A stretch of DNA of 64,000 nt from an uncultured Cellvibrio sp. (GCA_946481095.1 CAMLML010000013.1:5864-69863), one strand, 5' to 3'; counted from the first letter of the stretch, positions 17,354 to 26,949 are shown. Made by a program: numbers and translations. The notes: generated by a model not told the origin, from the letters alone.

Positions 17354-18621
17354 GCCAATAGAAACTCATACCATCGATCAAGTGAATATTCGTAATTTTC
17401 CATAACACTGTTCCATATTTTGACGTGGCTGAAGCGATTGATGTAAGAGCCGCCTGTGCGCACATCACCAGCCTGCACTGATATTCTTCCATCTGTTCCT
17501 TTGAGTGAAATACTAGCGGGCTTACCGTCATACCAATAATCCCATTCGTTCGCATTAAGGAGTGGGCGAGATCGTTCCGGGTTGGAAATGTAGTAACCCT
17601 GTCGCGCAATAAATGCTCCAGCCCACCCGCTCAACCACCAATTCATATATGCATAGGCAGCATCTTGTACATGGCCTTTACATTCGCGGGACATACACAT
17701 AACACCATGCCAGGCCCTGTAACCTTCTTTGGGAGCAGCATAAGTAACAGGAATACCCAATCCATTCGCGCTGGAGACGCCCGGTGAAAACATACTTTGT
17801 ATAGCCACCCGTCCAGTGGTCATGAAGTCAACTGACTGGGGTACTGAATTCCAAAATCCGGCAAAATGTTTTTGTTTTTTTAATTCAATTAAAATAGAAA
17901 AAAGTGTGTTGATTTCTTCAATCGTCATGTTGCCCATGTCAGTGAAGGTCATCAGTCCTTGCGCTTCTACAGCAAGTGCCAAATCAAAAATACCGATAGT
18001 AGGTGCATTAACAATACCCACTTTTCCTTTCCATCTTGGATCAAGCAACCATCCCCAGCTTTCGCTTTCATAGGGAACACCTTTAGGGATAATGTTGGTG
18101 TTGTAACCAAAAGAGTCCACATTGTGCACATAGGGCAAAAAACTGATTTCCCCGGTAAATTCCGAACCCAAACTACCATCTTTCTGAACATTTAAAATTT
18201 TATAGGGGGCATCACCCAAACCTATAGGAGCCTGGGGAGTGATACGTCCTTTTTTCGAAATATCGTTGATTTCTTTCCAGTAGGTAAGCCTTTCCGTTTT
18301 GATGGGTTGAATGGCTTCGGCTTGCCAGAGTGTTCTGATGCTGTCTGTCCATTGCTCGTAAAGATCAAACTGAGCAGGATTAGTAGTCGCCTTTTGAACC
18401 AGCTCCGCCTCACCCTTAGGTTCAAAAACCAAATTAATACCCAGGTCAGCCATGGCTTGTTTACGGATTTCTTCTTGTAAAGTGACGTGAGTTCCCATCA
18501 CCCGTAAAGTTGTTTGTGATTTGGCAATAATATAGGGCGCATTAATTACCGACAAACCAGCTCCTGCAACTTTAAGTGACTTGACTAAAAATTGACGCCG
18601 ATTTGAATTCAGATTTTCCAT
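17350..18621 (-). CDS. Periplasmic substrate-binding protein (PotD/family 1-like), partner of the hybrid kinase
   Basis: The 423-residue protein has an N-terminal export signal with a twin Arg (NRRQFLVKSLKVAGAG) and the two-lobe pattern of polyamine/iron-type ABC binding proteins (FLPYVHNVDSFGYNT, WGWLLDPRWKGKVGI, MNWWLSGW). The ATG at 18621 is favoured by AAGGA upstream; an in-frame TTG lies at 18633. No permease or ATPase gene is nearby. Instead the stop overlaps the start of the hybrid kinase, so its likely job is to present a ligand to the kinase, as in TorT-TorS. The ligand is unknown. Confidence 0.88.
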   Translation of the reverse strand: MENLNSNRRQFLVKSLKVAGAGLSVINAPYIIAKSQTTLRVMGTHVTLQEEIRKQAMADLGINLVFEPKGEAELVQKATTNPAQFDLYEQWTDSIRTLWQAEAIQPIKTERLTYWKEINDISKKGRITPQAPIGLGDAPYKILNVQKDGSLGSEFTGEISFLPYVHNVDSFGYNTNIIPKGVPYESESWGWLLDPRWKGKVGIVNAPTIGIFDLALAVEAQGLMTFTDMGNMTIEEINTLFSILIELKKQKHFAGFWNSVPQSVDFMTTGRVAIQSMFSPGVSSANGLGIPVTYAAPKEGYRAWHGVMCMSRECKGHVQDAAYAYMNWWLSGWAGAFIARQGYYISNPERSRPLLNANEWDYWYDGKPASISLKGTDGRISVQAGDVRTGGSYINRFSHVKIWNSVMENYEYSLDRWYEFLLA

Positions 18622-18630
18622 ATTCCTTCT

Positions 18631-18660
18631 CAACTAAAAAACCAATAAAAAGCTTAGTTG
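18631..18660. repeat. Inverted repeat before the binding-protein gene
   Basis: CAACTAA and TTAGTTG flank 16 A-rich bases just upstream of the ribosome site of the binding-protein gene. It may be a regulator site or a weak terminator for the transketolase operon ending at 18770. Confidence 0.35.
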
Positions 18661-18769
18661 AGTTAGTTGTATTTTCAATCGTGAAGGAGCGAGTTGATTT
18701 TTGTGCCAGCACAATCTGGAAACAATCGATTATCAGAATAATATTGCTAACAAATGCACCTTTAGTTTT

Positions 18770-19672
18770 TTACAAACTTAAAAGTAACCCGGCTTGTTGA
18801 CGCAAAAATTCCTGAGTCCCCGCATAACCAATAAATTGATTGGGGATAGCAATGCGATGGATTTTTGGAAATTGATTGAATTTGTTTTGTGCATATAAAT
18901 CATTGGCAGCTTCTATAAATGCAGATGTAAATCCGCAATTCAGTTGATGCTCTTCGATCAGATGAATTTGCGCATATTGATTCGCAATTTGCGCAACCAT
19001 ATCAGTGTCAATTGGACTCACAAACGGGAAACTGTAAACATCGGCATTGATATTATTGGCTTTCACATATTGATGTGCGTAATTCAATATGTCGCCTGTT
19101 GCACAGATAGCAATTTTCGCTGAGGGTTGTTTTAACAGGTGAATTGCTTGGGGAGCAGTAAAGGTTGGCGGAGTTTCATATAACCTGGGTTCTCCGGTTT
19201 TATTCAATCGCAAATAAGCTGGACCTGTGTAGTGCGCAAGATAACGTGTTAACCCCACGACTTCTTGTGGATCTCCCGGTGAGGTCACCTGCAAATCCGG
19301 AATCGTGCGCAACATGCCAATTTCTTCGGTGGTGTGATGCGACACACCCAACGGGCCATAAGCATATCCACCGCCCACTGCAATCACTTTTACATTGGCA
19401 TGGTGATAACAAATGTCGTAACGAATTTGTTCCATGCAACGCAGTGTCGGAAAATTACCAATCGAATAAGTAAAGACGTTGTAACCTTCCATGCTTAAAC
19501 CTGTAGCAATGCCCATCATGTTTTGTTCGGCAATACCCACATTCATAAAACGATCCGGAAAACGGTCGGCAAACTGTTCGAGTACGGAATAACCCAAATC
19601 ACCGCAGAGCAAAAAAATCGCCGGATTTTTTTCGGCTTCTTCTACCAGGGTTTTGATAAAGGTATTTCTCAT
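18770..19672 (-). CDS. Transketolase-like protein, C-terminal subunit
   Basis: The 300-residue protein covers the pyrimidine-binding and C-terminal domains of a transketolase (GIAEQNMMGIATGLS near 43-57 with the catalytic Glu; VSHHTTEEIGMLR near 109-121). The N-terminal half is the next gene upstream, overlapping by ATGA, so together they make one thiamine-diphosphate enzyme. Split transketolases occur outside central metabolism. The genes directly upstream make a CDP-4-keto-dideoxysugar, so transfer of a two-carbon unit to a nucleotide sugar is a reasonable idea but not shown. Confidence 0.93.
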   Translation of the reverse strand: MRNTFIKTLVEEAEKNPAIFLLCGDLGYSVLEQFADRFPDRFMNVGIAEQNMMGIATGLSMEGYNVFTYSIGNFPTLRCMEQIRYDICYHHANVKVIAVGGGYAYGPLGVSHHTTEEIGMLRTIPDLQVTSPGDPQEVVGLTRYLAHYTGPAYLRLNKTGEPRLYETPPTFTAPQAIHLLKQPSAKIAICATGDILNYAHQYVKANNINADVYSFPFVSPIDTDMVAQIANQYAQIHLIEEHQLNCGFTSAFIEAANDLYAQNKFNQFPKIHRIAIPNQFIGYAGTQEFLRQQAGLLLSL

Positions 19673-20499
19673 TTTGCGTCTCCCATTATTTCAGCCCAGG
19701 CTTGATCAAACTGTTCTTTTGCGGGAGATTTGTAATGCCAGGCCAATTGGTTTTCCATAAAACTCACACCCTTGCCTTTTATGGTGTGCGCAATAATCAC
19801 TTTTGGACCTTGTTGATAATCGCGTGACGCTTTCAGTACAGATTGGATTTGTTGATGATTGTGTCCATCCACTTCAAATACTTTCCAGCCGAATGCAGTA
19901 AATTTATCAGCCAGTGGTTCAAGGTTTAACACTTCAGCCACAGTACCGAAACTCTGGATCTTGTTGTAATCCACAATTAATGTGAGGTTGGATAATTGAT
20001 GATGCGGCGCAAATAAAATAGCTTCCCAGTTTGAACCTTCATCCAATTCACCATCGCTGACAATGGTATAAACCTGCCAGGATTTTTTTTGGATTTTTCC
20101 GGCTTTGGCAACACCGCAAGCAACGGATAAAGCATGCCCCAAACTGCCAGTGGATAATTCCACGCCCGGAATTTTATGATTGATGTGCGAAGTGACGTAA
20201 CTGCCATTATCGGTAAAAGTATCCAGCAATTTGCGCTCAAAAAATCCTGTGAGTTGTAACACCGCATAAAACGCTGTGCAGGCATGACCCTTGCTGTAAA
20301 AAATTCTGTCGCGTTCGGTATGGGTTGCGTCTTGCGGAAATAGCGTCAGGAAATCCCGGTACATCACCGCTAACACATCGGCAATTGAAAAAGCACCGCC
20401 AATATGGGAGGCACGTTTGTTGTAACACATTTCCAGACAGGTCAGTCGTATCTGTTGTGCCAGTTCAACCGAGTTTTGATGCGGGGATAATTCAATCAC
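19669..20499 (-). CDS. Transketolase-like protein, N-terminal subunit
   Basis: The 276-residue protein has the thiamine-diphosphate-binding half of a transketolase: SKGHAC near residue 69, GSLGHALSVACGVA in the middle, and the cofactor motif SDGELDEGSNWEA (usual GDGE...N). The start is GTG at 20499, with AAGGA placed within the end of the upstream SDR gene. It overlaps the C-terminal subunit by four bases. Central-metabolism transketolase is normally a single chain of about 660 residues, so this pair is a specialised one. Confidence 0.93.
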   Translation of the reverse strand: MIELSPHQNSVELAQQIRLTCLEMCYNKRASHIGGAFSIADVLAVMYRDFLTLFPQDATHTERDRIFYSKGHACTAFYAVLQLTGFFERKLLDTFTDNGSYVTSHINHKIPGVELSTGSLGHALSVACGVAKAGKIQKKSWQVYTIVSDGELDEGSNWEAILFAPHHQLSNLTLIVDYNKIQSFGTVAEVLNLEPLADKFTAFGWKVFEVDGHNHQQIQSVLKASRDYQQGPKVIIAHTIKGKGVSFMENQLAWHYKSPAKEQFDQAWAEIMGDAK

Positions 20500-20502
20500 A
20501 GG

Positions 20503-21546
20503 TTAATTCCTTCGTTGATTCCAGATCGCTGTTTTTTTAATGGCTTGTGTTAATGATGTGTATTCACGCAAACCCAATGTCAGTGCACGTTCAACTGATG
20601 GGATATAACGCTCGGCAATTTGTCCGGGTTTTGCTTGTTGTTTGATAATTAAATCCAGTTTGCCATCACACAATGTTTTGATGACCGTTTCCGCAATTTG
20701 TGCAATTTGCAATGCATTATCTGATCCCACATTGTAGGGTTTGTTATCACCGGCCAATAAAATTTTGATCAACCAAACCACCAGATCAGCTGCATATAAA
20801 TAAGAGCGATAGGGTGTGCCATCGCCACCAATCACCACTGTTTTCTGATTGATGCAATCACCAATAAAATTGGCGATTGCAAATTGTGCATCCAGTGCCA
20901 TGTAAGGCCCAACGAACGCAAAACATCGCGCAATTTTGGTGTCGATTCCGTGTTCCTTGTTGTAGACATGTGTTATCCATTCGGAATAACGTTTTCCTAA
21001 ACCGTAAGCCGATTTGGGTTGTGTTAAATCAGGGCTACCTGAAAAATCTTCACCAAAAAATTCAAGCTCCTGTGGTTGCCTGCCGTAAACAGCGCCTGAA
21101 CTTAATAACAAAAATTGTTTACATCCACTGCGTTTTGCCAGTGCCAATACCTGATCTGTTCCCTGCTGAATAGCGGCATAGACTTTTGCTTGATCCTGAT
21201 CCGGTTTCACGACATCGGTTGCTGCATGAATAATAAAATCAAATTGTCCCTGGATAGATTCCAGATCACACATATCGCCCTTGATCAGGGTCAACATAGG
21301 ATTAGATGCAAGATGCGGCGCTTTGGCGATAAATGCTTCAGGATTGCGACTGATTGTCGTGATGCGTAAATTCAAATCCAGTTGGCGATTCACATACCGC
21401 AGCGCTTCCAATAACCAACAACCCACAAAACCCGTACCACCGGTTAAGAACAGGGATTTATTTTTAAAAGCAGACCATTCATCAAGCGAAAGCTTCGCTT
21501 GAATCATGGCAAGGTCATCGATATCAACAGGGATAGCGGACATCAT
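20503..21546 (-). CDS. NAD-dependent epimerase/dehydratase (extended SDR)
   Basis: The protein (347 residues from the ATG at 21546) has the nucleotide-binding TGGTGFVG (about residues 35-42) and the catalytic YGLGK, in the order of extended SDRs acting on nucleotide sugars. In CDP-dideoxyhexose clusters the gene at this place often encodes the final 4-ketoreductase (abequose, paratose or tyvelose type). It lies between rfbH and the transketolase pair, 3 bases from the latter, so it may reduce or epimerise the sugar before or after the transketolase step. Exact reaction unknown. Confidence 0.85.
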   Translation of the reverse strand: MMSAIPVDIDDLAMIQAKLSLDEWSAFKNKSLFLTGGTGFVGCWLLEALRYVNRQLDLNLRITTISRNPEAFIAKAPHLASNPMLTLIKGDMCDLESIQGQFDFIIHAATDVVKPDQDQAKVYAAIQQGTDQVLALAKRSGCKQFLLLSSGAVYGRQPQELEFFGEDFSGSPDLTQPKSAYGLGKRYSEWITHVYNKEHGIDTKIARCFAFVGPYMALDAQFAIANFIGDCINQKTVVIGGDGTPYRSYLYAADLVVWLIKILLAGDNKPYNVGSDNALQIAQIAETVIKTLCDGKLDLIIKQQAKPGQIAERYIPSVERALTLGLREYTSLTQAIKKTAIWNQRRN

Positions 21547-21560
21547 ATTATTCAACGGAA

Positions 21561-22877
21561 TTAAAAACCAACACCAAAAAACTCTTCAATTTTTTGTGCA
21601 ACAAAATCGAAATGCTCTTCATTTAATGCTGGATAGTTACCCAACCAGAGCGTGTTATTCATGGTGATATCGGTATTGGTCAGATCACCCACGACACGGT
21701 ACTGAACATCTTTGAAATAAGGCTGGCGAGTTAAATTACCGGCAAACAATAATCGGGTACCGATTTTGTTTTGATCCAGGAACTTGGTGAAATCCACACG
21801 GTTAACACCGGCAGAAGATTTCAATGTGATCGGAAATCCGAACCAGGAGGGTTCGCTGTTGGGTGTGGCTTCGGCAACATCAATAAAGTCGCGTACATTA
21901 GCTAATTTACTTTTCAGTAATTCGAAATTCTTTTTGCGCGCCGTAATAAATTCCGGTGCACGATCCAATTGTGCCAAACCGCAAGCGGCTTGCATGTCGG
22001 TAATTTTTAAATTGTAACCAATGTGTGAATACACATATTTGTGATCGTAACCCGCTGGCAGTGAACCAAATTGTTGTCCAAATCGATTGCCACAGGTGTT
22101 GTCGCAACCAGGAGCACAATAACAATCTCGTCCCCAGTCGCGGAAAGATTCAGCGATCATGCGCAATTGTGGATTGTTGGTGAACACCGCACCGCCTTCA
22201 CCCATGGTGATGTGATGCGCGGGATAGAAACTGAGTGTGGCTATATCGCCGAATGTACCCACTAATTGCCCGTTGTATTTTGCACCCAATGCATCACAAC
22301 AGTCTTCCACCAACCACAAATTATATTTTTCGCACAATGCTTTGATTTTTCCCAAATTAAATGGATTACCTAAAGTGTGCGCCAACATAATCGCTTTGGT
22401 TTTGGGTGTAATGGCCGCTTCAATTAAATCGGCGTTCACATTATGTGTTTTTAAATCCACATCCACAAAAACAGGAATCGCACCGAACTGCACAATCGGA
22501 TTCACCGTAGTCGGGAAACCCGCTGCAACACCAATCACTTCATCACCACGTTTAATCGCACGATCACCCAATTTAGGTGAAGTTAATGTATTAAAGGCAA
22601 CCAGATTGGCAGAAGAGCCCGAGTTGACGGTAATTAAAAATTTAACACCTAAAAATTCGGCTAATTTTTTTTCAAATTCAGTGTTGAATCGTCCTGTGGT
22701 TAACCAGCAGTCGAGCGAAGCTTCAACCATTAATTGCATTTCACGTGCGCCCACGACTTTTCCTGAAGGCGGAATAACACTTTCGCCTGGAACAAAGGGT
22801 TTTTTCACGCCCGTTACTTCAGCATATTTTGCAACCAGCGCAGCGATTTCTTGACGAATTTGATCAGCAGAAGACAT
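21561..22877 (-). CDS. rfbH: CDP-4-dehydro-6-deoxyglucose 3-dehydrase (E1)
   Basis: The 438-residue protein is the PMP- and iron-sulfur-dependent 3-dehydrase that removes the C3 hydroxyl from CDP-4-keto-6-deoxyglucose. The diagnostic His in place of the PLP lysine is seen in [14 protein letters not shown], and the cluster cysteines in [11 protein letters not shown] with another nearby. The ATG at 22877 gives the family N-terminus [11 protein letters not shown]; a longer frame reaches 22946 but its extra residues come partly from an inserted element. It works with the E3 reductase encoded at 25005. Confidence 0.96.
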   Translation of the reverse strand: MSSADQIRQEIAALVAKYAEVTGVKKPFVPGESVIPPSGKVVGAREMQLMVEASLDCWLTTGRFNTEFEKKLAEFLGVKFLITVNSGSSANLVAFNTLTSPKLGDRAIKRGDEVIGVAAGFPTTVNPIVQFGAIPVFVDVDLKTHNVNADLIEAAITPKTKAIMLAHTLGNPFNLGKIKALCEKYNLWLVEDCCDALGAKYNGQLVGTFGDIATLSFYPAHHITMGEGGAVFTNNPQLRMIAESFRDWGRDCYCAPGCDNTCGNRFGQQFGSLPAGYDHKYVYSHIGYNLKITDMQAACGLAQLDRAPEFITARKKNFELLKSKLANVRDFIDVAEATPNSEPSWFGFPITLKSSAGVNRVDFTKFLDQNKIGTRLLFAGNLTRQPYFKDVQYRVVGDLTNTDITMNNTLWLGNYPALNEEHFDFVAQKIEEFFGVGF

Positions 22878-22933
22878 GTTGTACCTATTTGTAAAAATAA
22901 AATTGTGAAAATTAAAAAATATTAATTCAATGA

Positions 22934-23080
22934 GAGACCTTTGCACAAATCATATTTATCCAGGCTCGTCATCCCTGCGAAGGCAGGGATCCATTTACTC
23001 GATAAGGCCACTGGATTCCTGCCTTCGCAGGAATGACGAAAAACTTATTTTGAAAAAAATATTTATCTCGCAAAGGTCTC
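22934..23080. mobile_element. 147-bp MITE-like element within the CDP-sugar operon
   Basis: Perfect 11-bp terminal inverted repeats, GAGACCTTTGC and GCAAAGGTCTC, bound a non-coding 147-bp unit. Inside are two inverted copies of the REP-like CCTGCGAAGGCAGG palindrome (22966-22993 and 23012-23039). No transposase is encoded. The ends resemble those of some IS5-group elements, from memory only. No clear target duplication was found. It separates rfbG from rfbH. Confidence 0.75.
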
Positions 23081-23087
23081 AATAAAA

Positions 23088-24170
23088 TCAAATTGATTCT
23101 GCATTAATCGAATCAGTAAATGCAGCAATCTCATCAAAACAGTAAGTATCCATTACTTCACCCGCAAGCCAGGCTTTGTGCCAGGCGATTATTTTCTCCA
23201 GCGTATTTTCCAATCGCCATGAGGGTGTCCAATCCAATTTCGCATTGGCTTTGGAAATATCCAGCTTGAGATAAGTGGCCTCGTGTGGATGATTGCCTGA
23301 ATCCAGATTCCAGGATGCACCTGCTCCCCACAAATTCACCATACGATCCAGAATCCATTCTACCGGTTGTACGTCATCATCTTTTGGACCAAAGTTCCAA
23401 CCTTCCGCAAAACCGGAACCTTTTTCATAAAGCGCTTGGGCCAGCATCAAATATCCACTTAAAGGTTCCAATACATGTTGCCAGGGGCGAGTCGCTTTGG
23501 GATTGCGAATCACCACCGGTTTGGATTTTTCAAACGCACGCAAAATATCCGGAATCAAACGATCAGCCGCCCAATCACCGCCACCAATCACATTACCAGC
23601 TCTGGCAGATGCCAGAAATGGACCACTGGTCGAATTAAAAAATGAGCGTTGATAGGCAGAAGTCACTAATTCAGCACAGCCTTTACTATTACTGTAAGGA
23701 TCATGCCCTCCCATAGGTTCGTTTTCACGATATCCCCAGAGCCATTCATTATTTTCGTAACATTTATCAGTCGTGATATTCACAATCGATTTAAGGCGGG
23801 AACATTTTCTGGCCGCTTCAAAAACGCTGACTGTACCCATCACATTGGTGGAATAGGTTTCAACCGGATCAACATAAGAAAAACGCACCAATGGCTGTGC
23901 TGCCATGTGAATCACAATATCCGGATTAAAATTTTTCATGGAGCTGGCAAGTTTTTCCATATCGCGGATATCGCCGATTTCACTGTCGATGTGCGTTGCA
24001 ATTTTTGCAGCATCAAACAGTGACGGATGAGTCGGCGCCGCCAATGCATAACCTTTGACTTCGGCGCCCAATTGCTTCAGCCACAAACTGAGCCAACCAC
24101 CTTTGAAACCTGTATGCCCGGTTACAAAAACTTTTTTATTTTTCCAAAAAGTGGAATCAATTTTTAACAC
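23088..24170 (-). CDS. rfbG: CDP-glucose 4,6-dehydratase
   Basis: The 360-residue extended SDR converts CDP-glucose to CDP-4-keto-6-deoxyglucose. It has VFVTGHTGFKGGWL at the N-terminus, typical of RfbG, the TTDKCYEN motif, and the catalytic YSNSK. The GTG at 24170 is chosen because GGAG lies upstream; an in-frame TTG at 24182 has none. It follows rfbF by 24 bases. The MITE-like element begins 8 bases after its stop. Confidence 0.95.
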   Translation of the reverse strand: MLKIDSTFWKNKKVFVTGHTGFKGGWLSLWLKQLGAEVKGYALAAPTHPSLFDAAKIATHIDSEIGDIRDMEKLASSMKNFNPDIVIHMAAQPLVRFSYVDPVETYSTNVMGTVSVFEAARKCSRLKSIVNITTDKCYENNEWLWGYRENEPMGGHDPYSNSKGCAELVTSAYQRSFFNSTSGPFLASARAGNVIGGGDWAADRLIPDILRAFEKSKPVVIRNPKATRPWQHVLEPLSGYLMLAQALYEKGSGFAEGWNFGPKDDDVQPVEWILDRMVNLWGAGASWNLDSGNHPHEATYLKLDISKANAKLDWTPSWRLENTLEKIIAWHKAWLAGEVMDTYCFDEIAAFTDSINAESI

Positions 24171-24194
24171 GATGCTCTCCAATATTTGAAGACT

Positions 24195-24968
24195 TTATGG
24201 CCAGGTTTTCCATGGCGCTTTTCCTTCACCCCACAATTCTTCCAGATATACCTTGTCGCGCAGGGTATCCATTGGTTGCCAGAAACCATCATGATGGTAA
24301 GCCATCAAATCACCCTGCTCAGCCAATTTCATTAATGGATATTGTTCCCACACGGTTTGATCATTTTCGATGAAATCGATAACTTTCGGCGACAACACAA
24401 AAAATCCACCGTTGATCACAGCACCATCACCACGTGGCTTTTCTTTAAAACTATTCACCTGATTTCCTTTCAACTCAATCGAACCAAAACGTCCGGGTGG
24501 ATAAGTGGATGTGAGTGTTGCCAATTTTCCATGTTCCATATGGAATTTAACGGTTTCCGCTATATTCACATCACTCACGCCGTCACCGTAAGTTAAACAA
24601 AAGGCTTTTTCATCTTTGACATAATCGCGAATACGTTTGATCCGGCCGCCGGTCATGGAAGTATCACCCGTATCCACCAATGTCACCTTCCAGGGTTCGG
24701 CGCGCTGATTATGTACGTGCATCTGGTTGGCGGACATATCAAAAGTGATATCCGACATATGCAAAAAATAATTCGCAAAATATTCTTTAATCACATATCC
24801 CTTGTAACCGCAACAAATAATGAATTCATGAATGCCATGGTGAGAATACATTTTCATGATGTGCCACAAAATCGGTTTACCGCCAATTTCCACCATGGGT
24901 TTTGGACGAACGGAAGTTTCTTCGCTGAGACGGGTACCTAACCCGCCCGCCAAAATTACTGCTTTCAT
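24195..24968 (-). CDS. rfbF: Glucose-1-phosphate cytidylyltransferase
   Basis: The 257-residue protein makes CDP-glucose, the first step of the CDP-3,6-dideoxyhexose route. The N-terminus has the nucleotidyl-transferase signature [12 protein letters not shown] and [17 protein letters not shown], and the family length (about 257) is exact. AGGAG precedes the ATG. It is the third gene of the operon, after the E3 reductase, and gives the committed intermediate for rfbG and rfbH. Confidence 0.97.
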   Translation of the reverse strand: MKAVILAGGLGTRLSEETSVRPKPMVEIGGKPILWHIMKMYSHHGIHEFIICCGYKGYVIKEYFANYFLHMSDITFDMSANQMHVHNQRAEPWKVTLVDTGDTSMTGGRIKRIRDYVKDEKAFCLTYGDGVSDVNIAETVKFHMEHGKLATLTSTYPPGRFGSIELKGNQVNSFKEKPRGDGAVINGGFFVLSPKVIDFIENDQTVWEQYPLMKLAEQGDLMAYHHDGFWQPMDTLRDKVYLEELWGEGKAPWKTWP

Positions 24969-25004
24969 TGTGGCTCCTGTTTTTATATAAAAAGTAAAAT
25001 AAAG

Positions 25005-25991
25005 TTATGAACTGACAAATGCATCCGATAAAAAATTACGCGCTCCCAGACCTTTGGTTGCAAATAAACGGTTAGCCGAATCAATCATCTGTGGAGAACC
25101 GCAAGCATAGACAACACAATCCTGCATTTGCGGATGCGCATTTATCACCTGATCCTGTACATAGCCGCGCAAACCCGACCACGATTCATCCGCACGACTC
25201 AAAACCGGAAAAAAATCAAACGCAATATTATTTGCCTGTGGCTGCCAATAAATATCATCCTGTGTACGTCCACCCCAATAAATTGACAAGCGTTTTCCAG
25301 CAAGCAATTCCGGTTTTTGATCCAGATATTCCAACAAGGATTTAATCGGTGCCATACCGGTTCCTGTTGCCAAAAAAATCAATTGCGATTGTGGTTTATC
25401 GCGCAAACAAAATGTCCCGTGTGGCCCTTCAATACGCAGCAAGTCATTGGTTTTGGCGTTTTCAAACCAATAGCGACTCATTTTTCCATTTTCGACTTTA
25501 CGAATGTGTAATTCGATTTTGCCACCCTGCACAAAATAATTGGCTATCGAATAACTGCGGCGCAAATTATCCGGCCCTATCACATCAATGTATTGACCGG
25601 ATATTATTTTCAACGAATTATTCGGGGGTAATCGCAACACAACGCGAATCACATCCTTTGATAACAACTCTGTCGAATCAATACGGGCAGGCAGGGTCAA
25701 TCGCTGTAACCCTGCCAAATCACCCAGATCTTCAATATCCAATGATGTGTCTGCGGTCACCTGACGACAACAGGTTAGTATGTAACCCGCGGCTTGTTGT
25801 GCGGAGTCCAATGCGGTTTCAGCCTGTTTGATCAGGGTAGAACCGCCCAACACCTGCGCTTTGCAAACCCCGCATTTACCCGTGCGACAACTGTGCTCGA
25901 GCATCAACCCGGCGGCCATGGCTGCATCCAGAATAGTCTCATCCGGCTTGCAGGAGAACTGACGGCTATTAGCAAGGACAACCTGATACAT
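25005..25991 (-). CDS. ascD: CDP-6-deoxy-glucoseen reductase (E3), ferredoxin-flavin type
   Basis: The 328-residue protein has an N-terminal plant-type [2Fe-2S] domain (CRTGKCGVC near 35-43 and a fourth Cys near 74), an FAD domain (RRSYSIAN) and an NAD domain (GTGMAPIKS and CGSPQM). It passes electrons from NADH to the RfbH intermediate to finish 3-deoxygenation. Names used for this gene include ascD, rfbI and ddhD. It is 36 bases upstream of rfbF and is the normal partner of rfbH. Confidence 0.93.
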   Translation of the reverse strand: MYQVVLANSRQFSCKPDETILDAAMAAGLMLEHSCRTGKCGVCKAQVLGGSTLIKQAETALDSAQQAAGYILTCCRQVTADTSLDIEDLGDLAGLQRLTLPARIDSTELLSKDVIRVVLRLPPNNSLKIISGQYIDVIGPDNLRRSYSIANYFVQGGKIELHIRKVENGKMSRYWFENAKTNDLLRIEGPHGTFCLRDKPQSQLIFLATGTGMAPIKSLLEYLDQKPELLAGKRLSIYWGGRTQDDIYWQPQANNIAFDFFPVLSRADESWSGLRGYVQDQVINAHPQMQDCVVYACGSPQMIDSANRLFATKGLGARNFLSDAFVSS

Positions 25992-26013
25992 ACAAACAAC
26001 AACTCAAACAGAA

Positions 26014-26946
26014 TTAAAAATTAATACGCTCTTCTTCAACTACCAACGGGCGTTTTTTGGCGTAGGTATGAACCGATCCCAGATATTCCCCCAGAATGCC
26101 CACAAAAAACAATTGTACCGACGAAAAAAAGAAAATGCCGATGACAACAGGTGCAAGCCCAAGAGAAAACGAATTCCAGAAAATCAACTTCAAAATAAAA
26201 TAAATAAAGGCAGCAAACAAACTCAGGACTGAAATCAAAAAACCCATCATGGTCGCGATCCGCAATGGCACCAATGAATGGGAAATAATTCCCAACATGC
26301 CAATATCGTAAAGTGTAAAAAAATTATTCTTGGTAATACCGCGTACACGAATCGGTTGATCGTAGGGAATTTTACAAATTTTCAAACCAATCTCTGCAAC
26401 CAGACCACGGAAATAGGGATAGGGATCCTCAATCTTTCGCAAGTGATCGATAACCTCCCGATCATACAAACCAAAACCTGTAAAATTATCAATCAATTCA
26501 ATATTGGAAAGACGATTCACTGTCTTGTAATACAACTTGCGGATATTAAACATCAGCGATGATTCTTCACTGGTTTTTTTAGTACCTACAACCGTTTTAA
26601 ATCCTTCTTCCCATTTGCCGATAAAGGTTGGCAGCATGGAAGCCGGATCCTGAAGATCAGCGACAAACAATACCACAGCATCACCTTGTGCCTGTAATAA
26701 TGCATGATAGGGAGATTTGATGTGCCCAAAGTTGCGGGCATTTAAAATCACCTTGATTCGCTTATCACCGGACGCCATTTCACGCAACAGGGACGCCGTG
26801 CTATCAGTAGACGCATTATCAATAAAAATATGCTCGTAATCGTATTGACCTTTATATTGATCAAACACTTCCCGAATCACCCGCGCGCACTCTTGAACAT
26901 TATCTTCTTCGTTATAACACGGGGTGACAACACTGATTAATTTCAT
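26014..26946 (-). CDS. GT2 glycosyltransferase with two C-terminal membrane segments (GtrB/ArnC-like)
   Basis: The 310-residue protein has a GT-A catalytic domain (VVTPCYNEEDNV; ADLQDP as the DxD-like motif) and two membrane helices (about 230-255 and 265-290), the layout of enzymes that load a sugar on undecaprenyl phosphate. The upstream neighbour is a GtrA-family flippase gene, 3 bases away, the usual pair. The sugar may be the one made by the downstream CDP-sugar genes, or a common hexose. Confidence 0.9.
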   Translation of the reverse strand: MKLISVVTPCYNEEDNVQECARVIREVFDQYKGQYDYEHIFIDNASTDSTASLLREMASGDKRIKVILNARNFGHIKSPYHALLQAQGDAVVLFVADLQDPASMLPTFIGKWEEGFKTVVGTKKTSEESSLMFNIRKLYYKTVNRLSNIELIDNFTGFGLYDREVIDHLRKIEDPYPYFRGLVAEIGLKICKIPYDQPIRVRGITKNNFFTLYDIGMLGIISHSLVPLRIATMMGFLISVLSLFAAFIYFILKLIFWNSFSLGLAPVVIGIFFFSSVQLFFVGILGEYLGSVHTYAKKRPLVVEEERINF

Positions 26947-26949
26947 GAT

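Noticed and set aside
22237..22854. 205-codon plus-strand open frame
   Set aside because: It lies wholly antisense to rfbH, which has clear cofactor and cluster motifs.
22878..22946. N-terminal extension of rfbH
   Set aside because: The extra 23 codons are not found in the family and part of them comes from the inserted element.
25349..25831. 160-codon plus-strand open frame
   Set aside because: It is antisense to the E3 reductase, which has full ferredoxin and flavin motifs.
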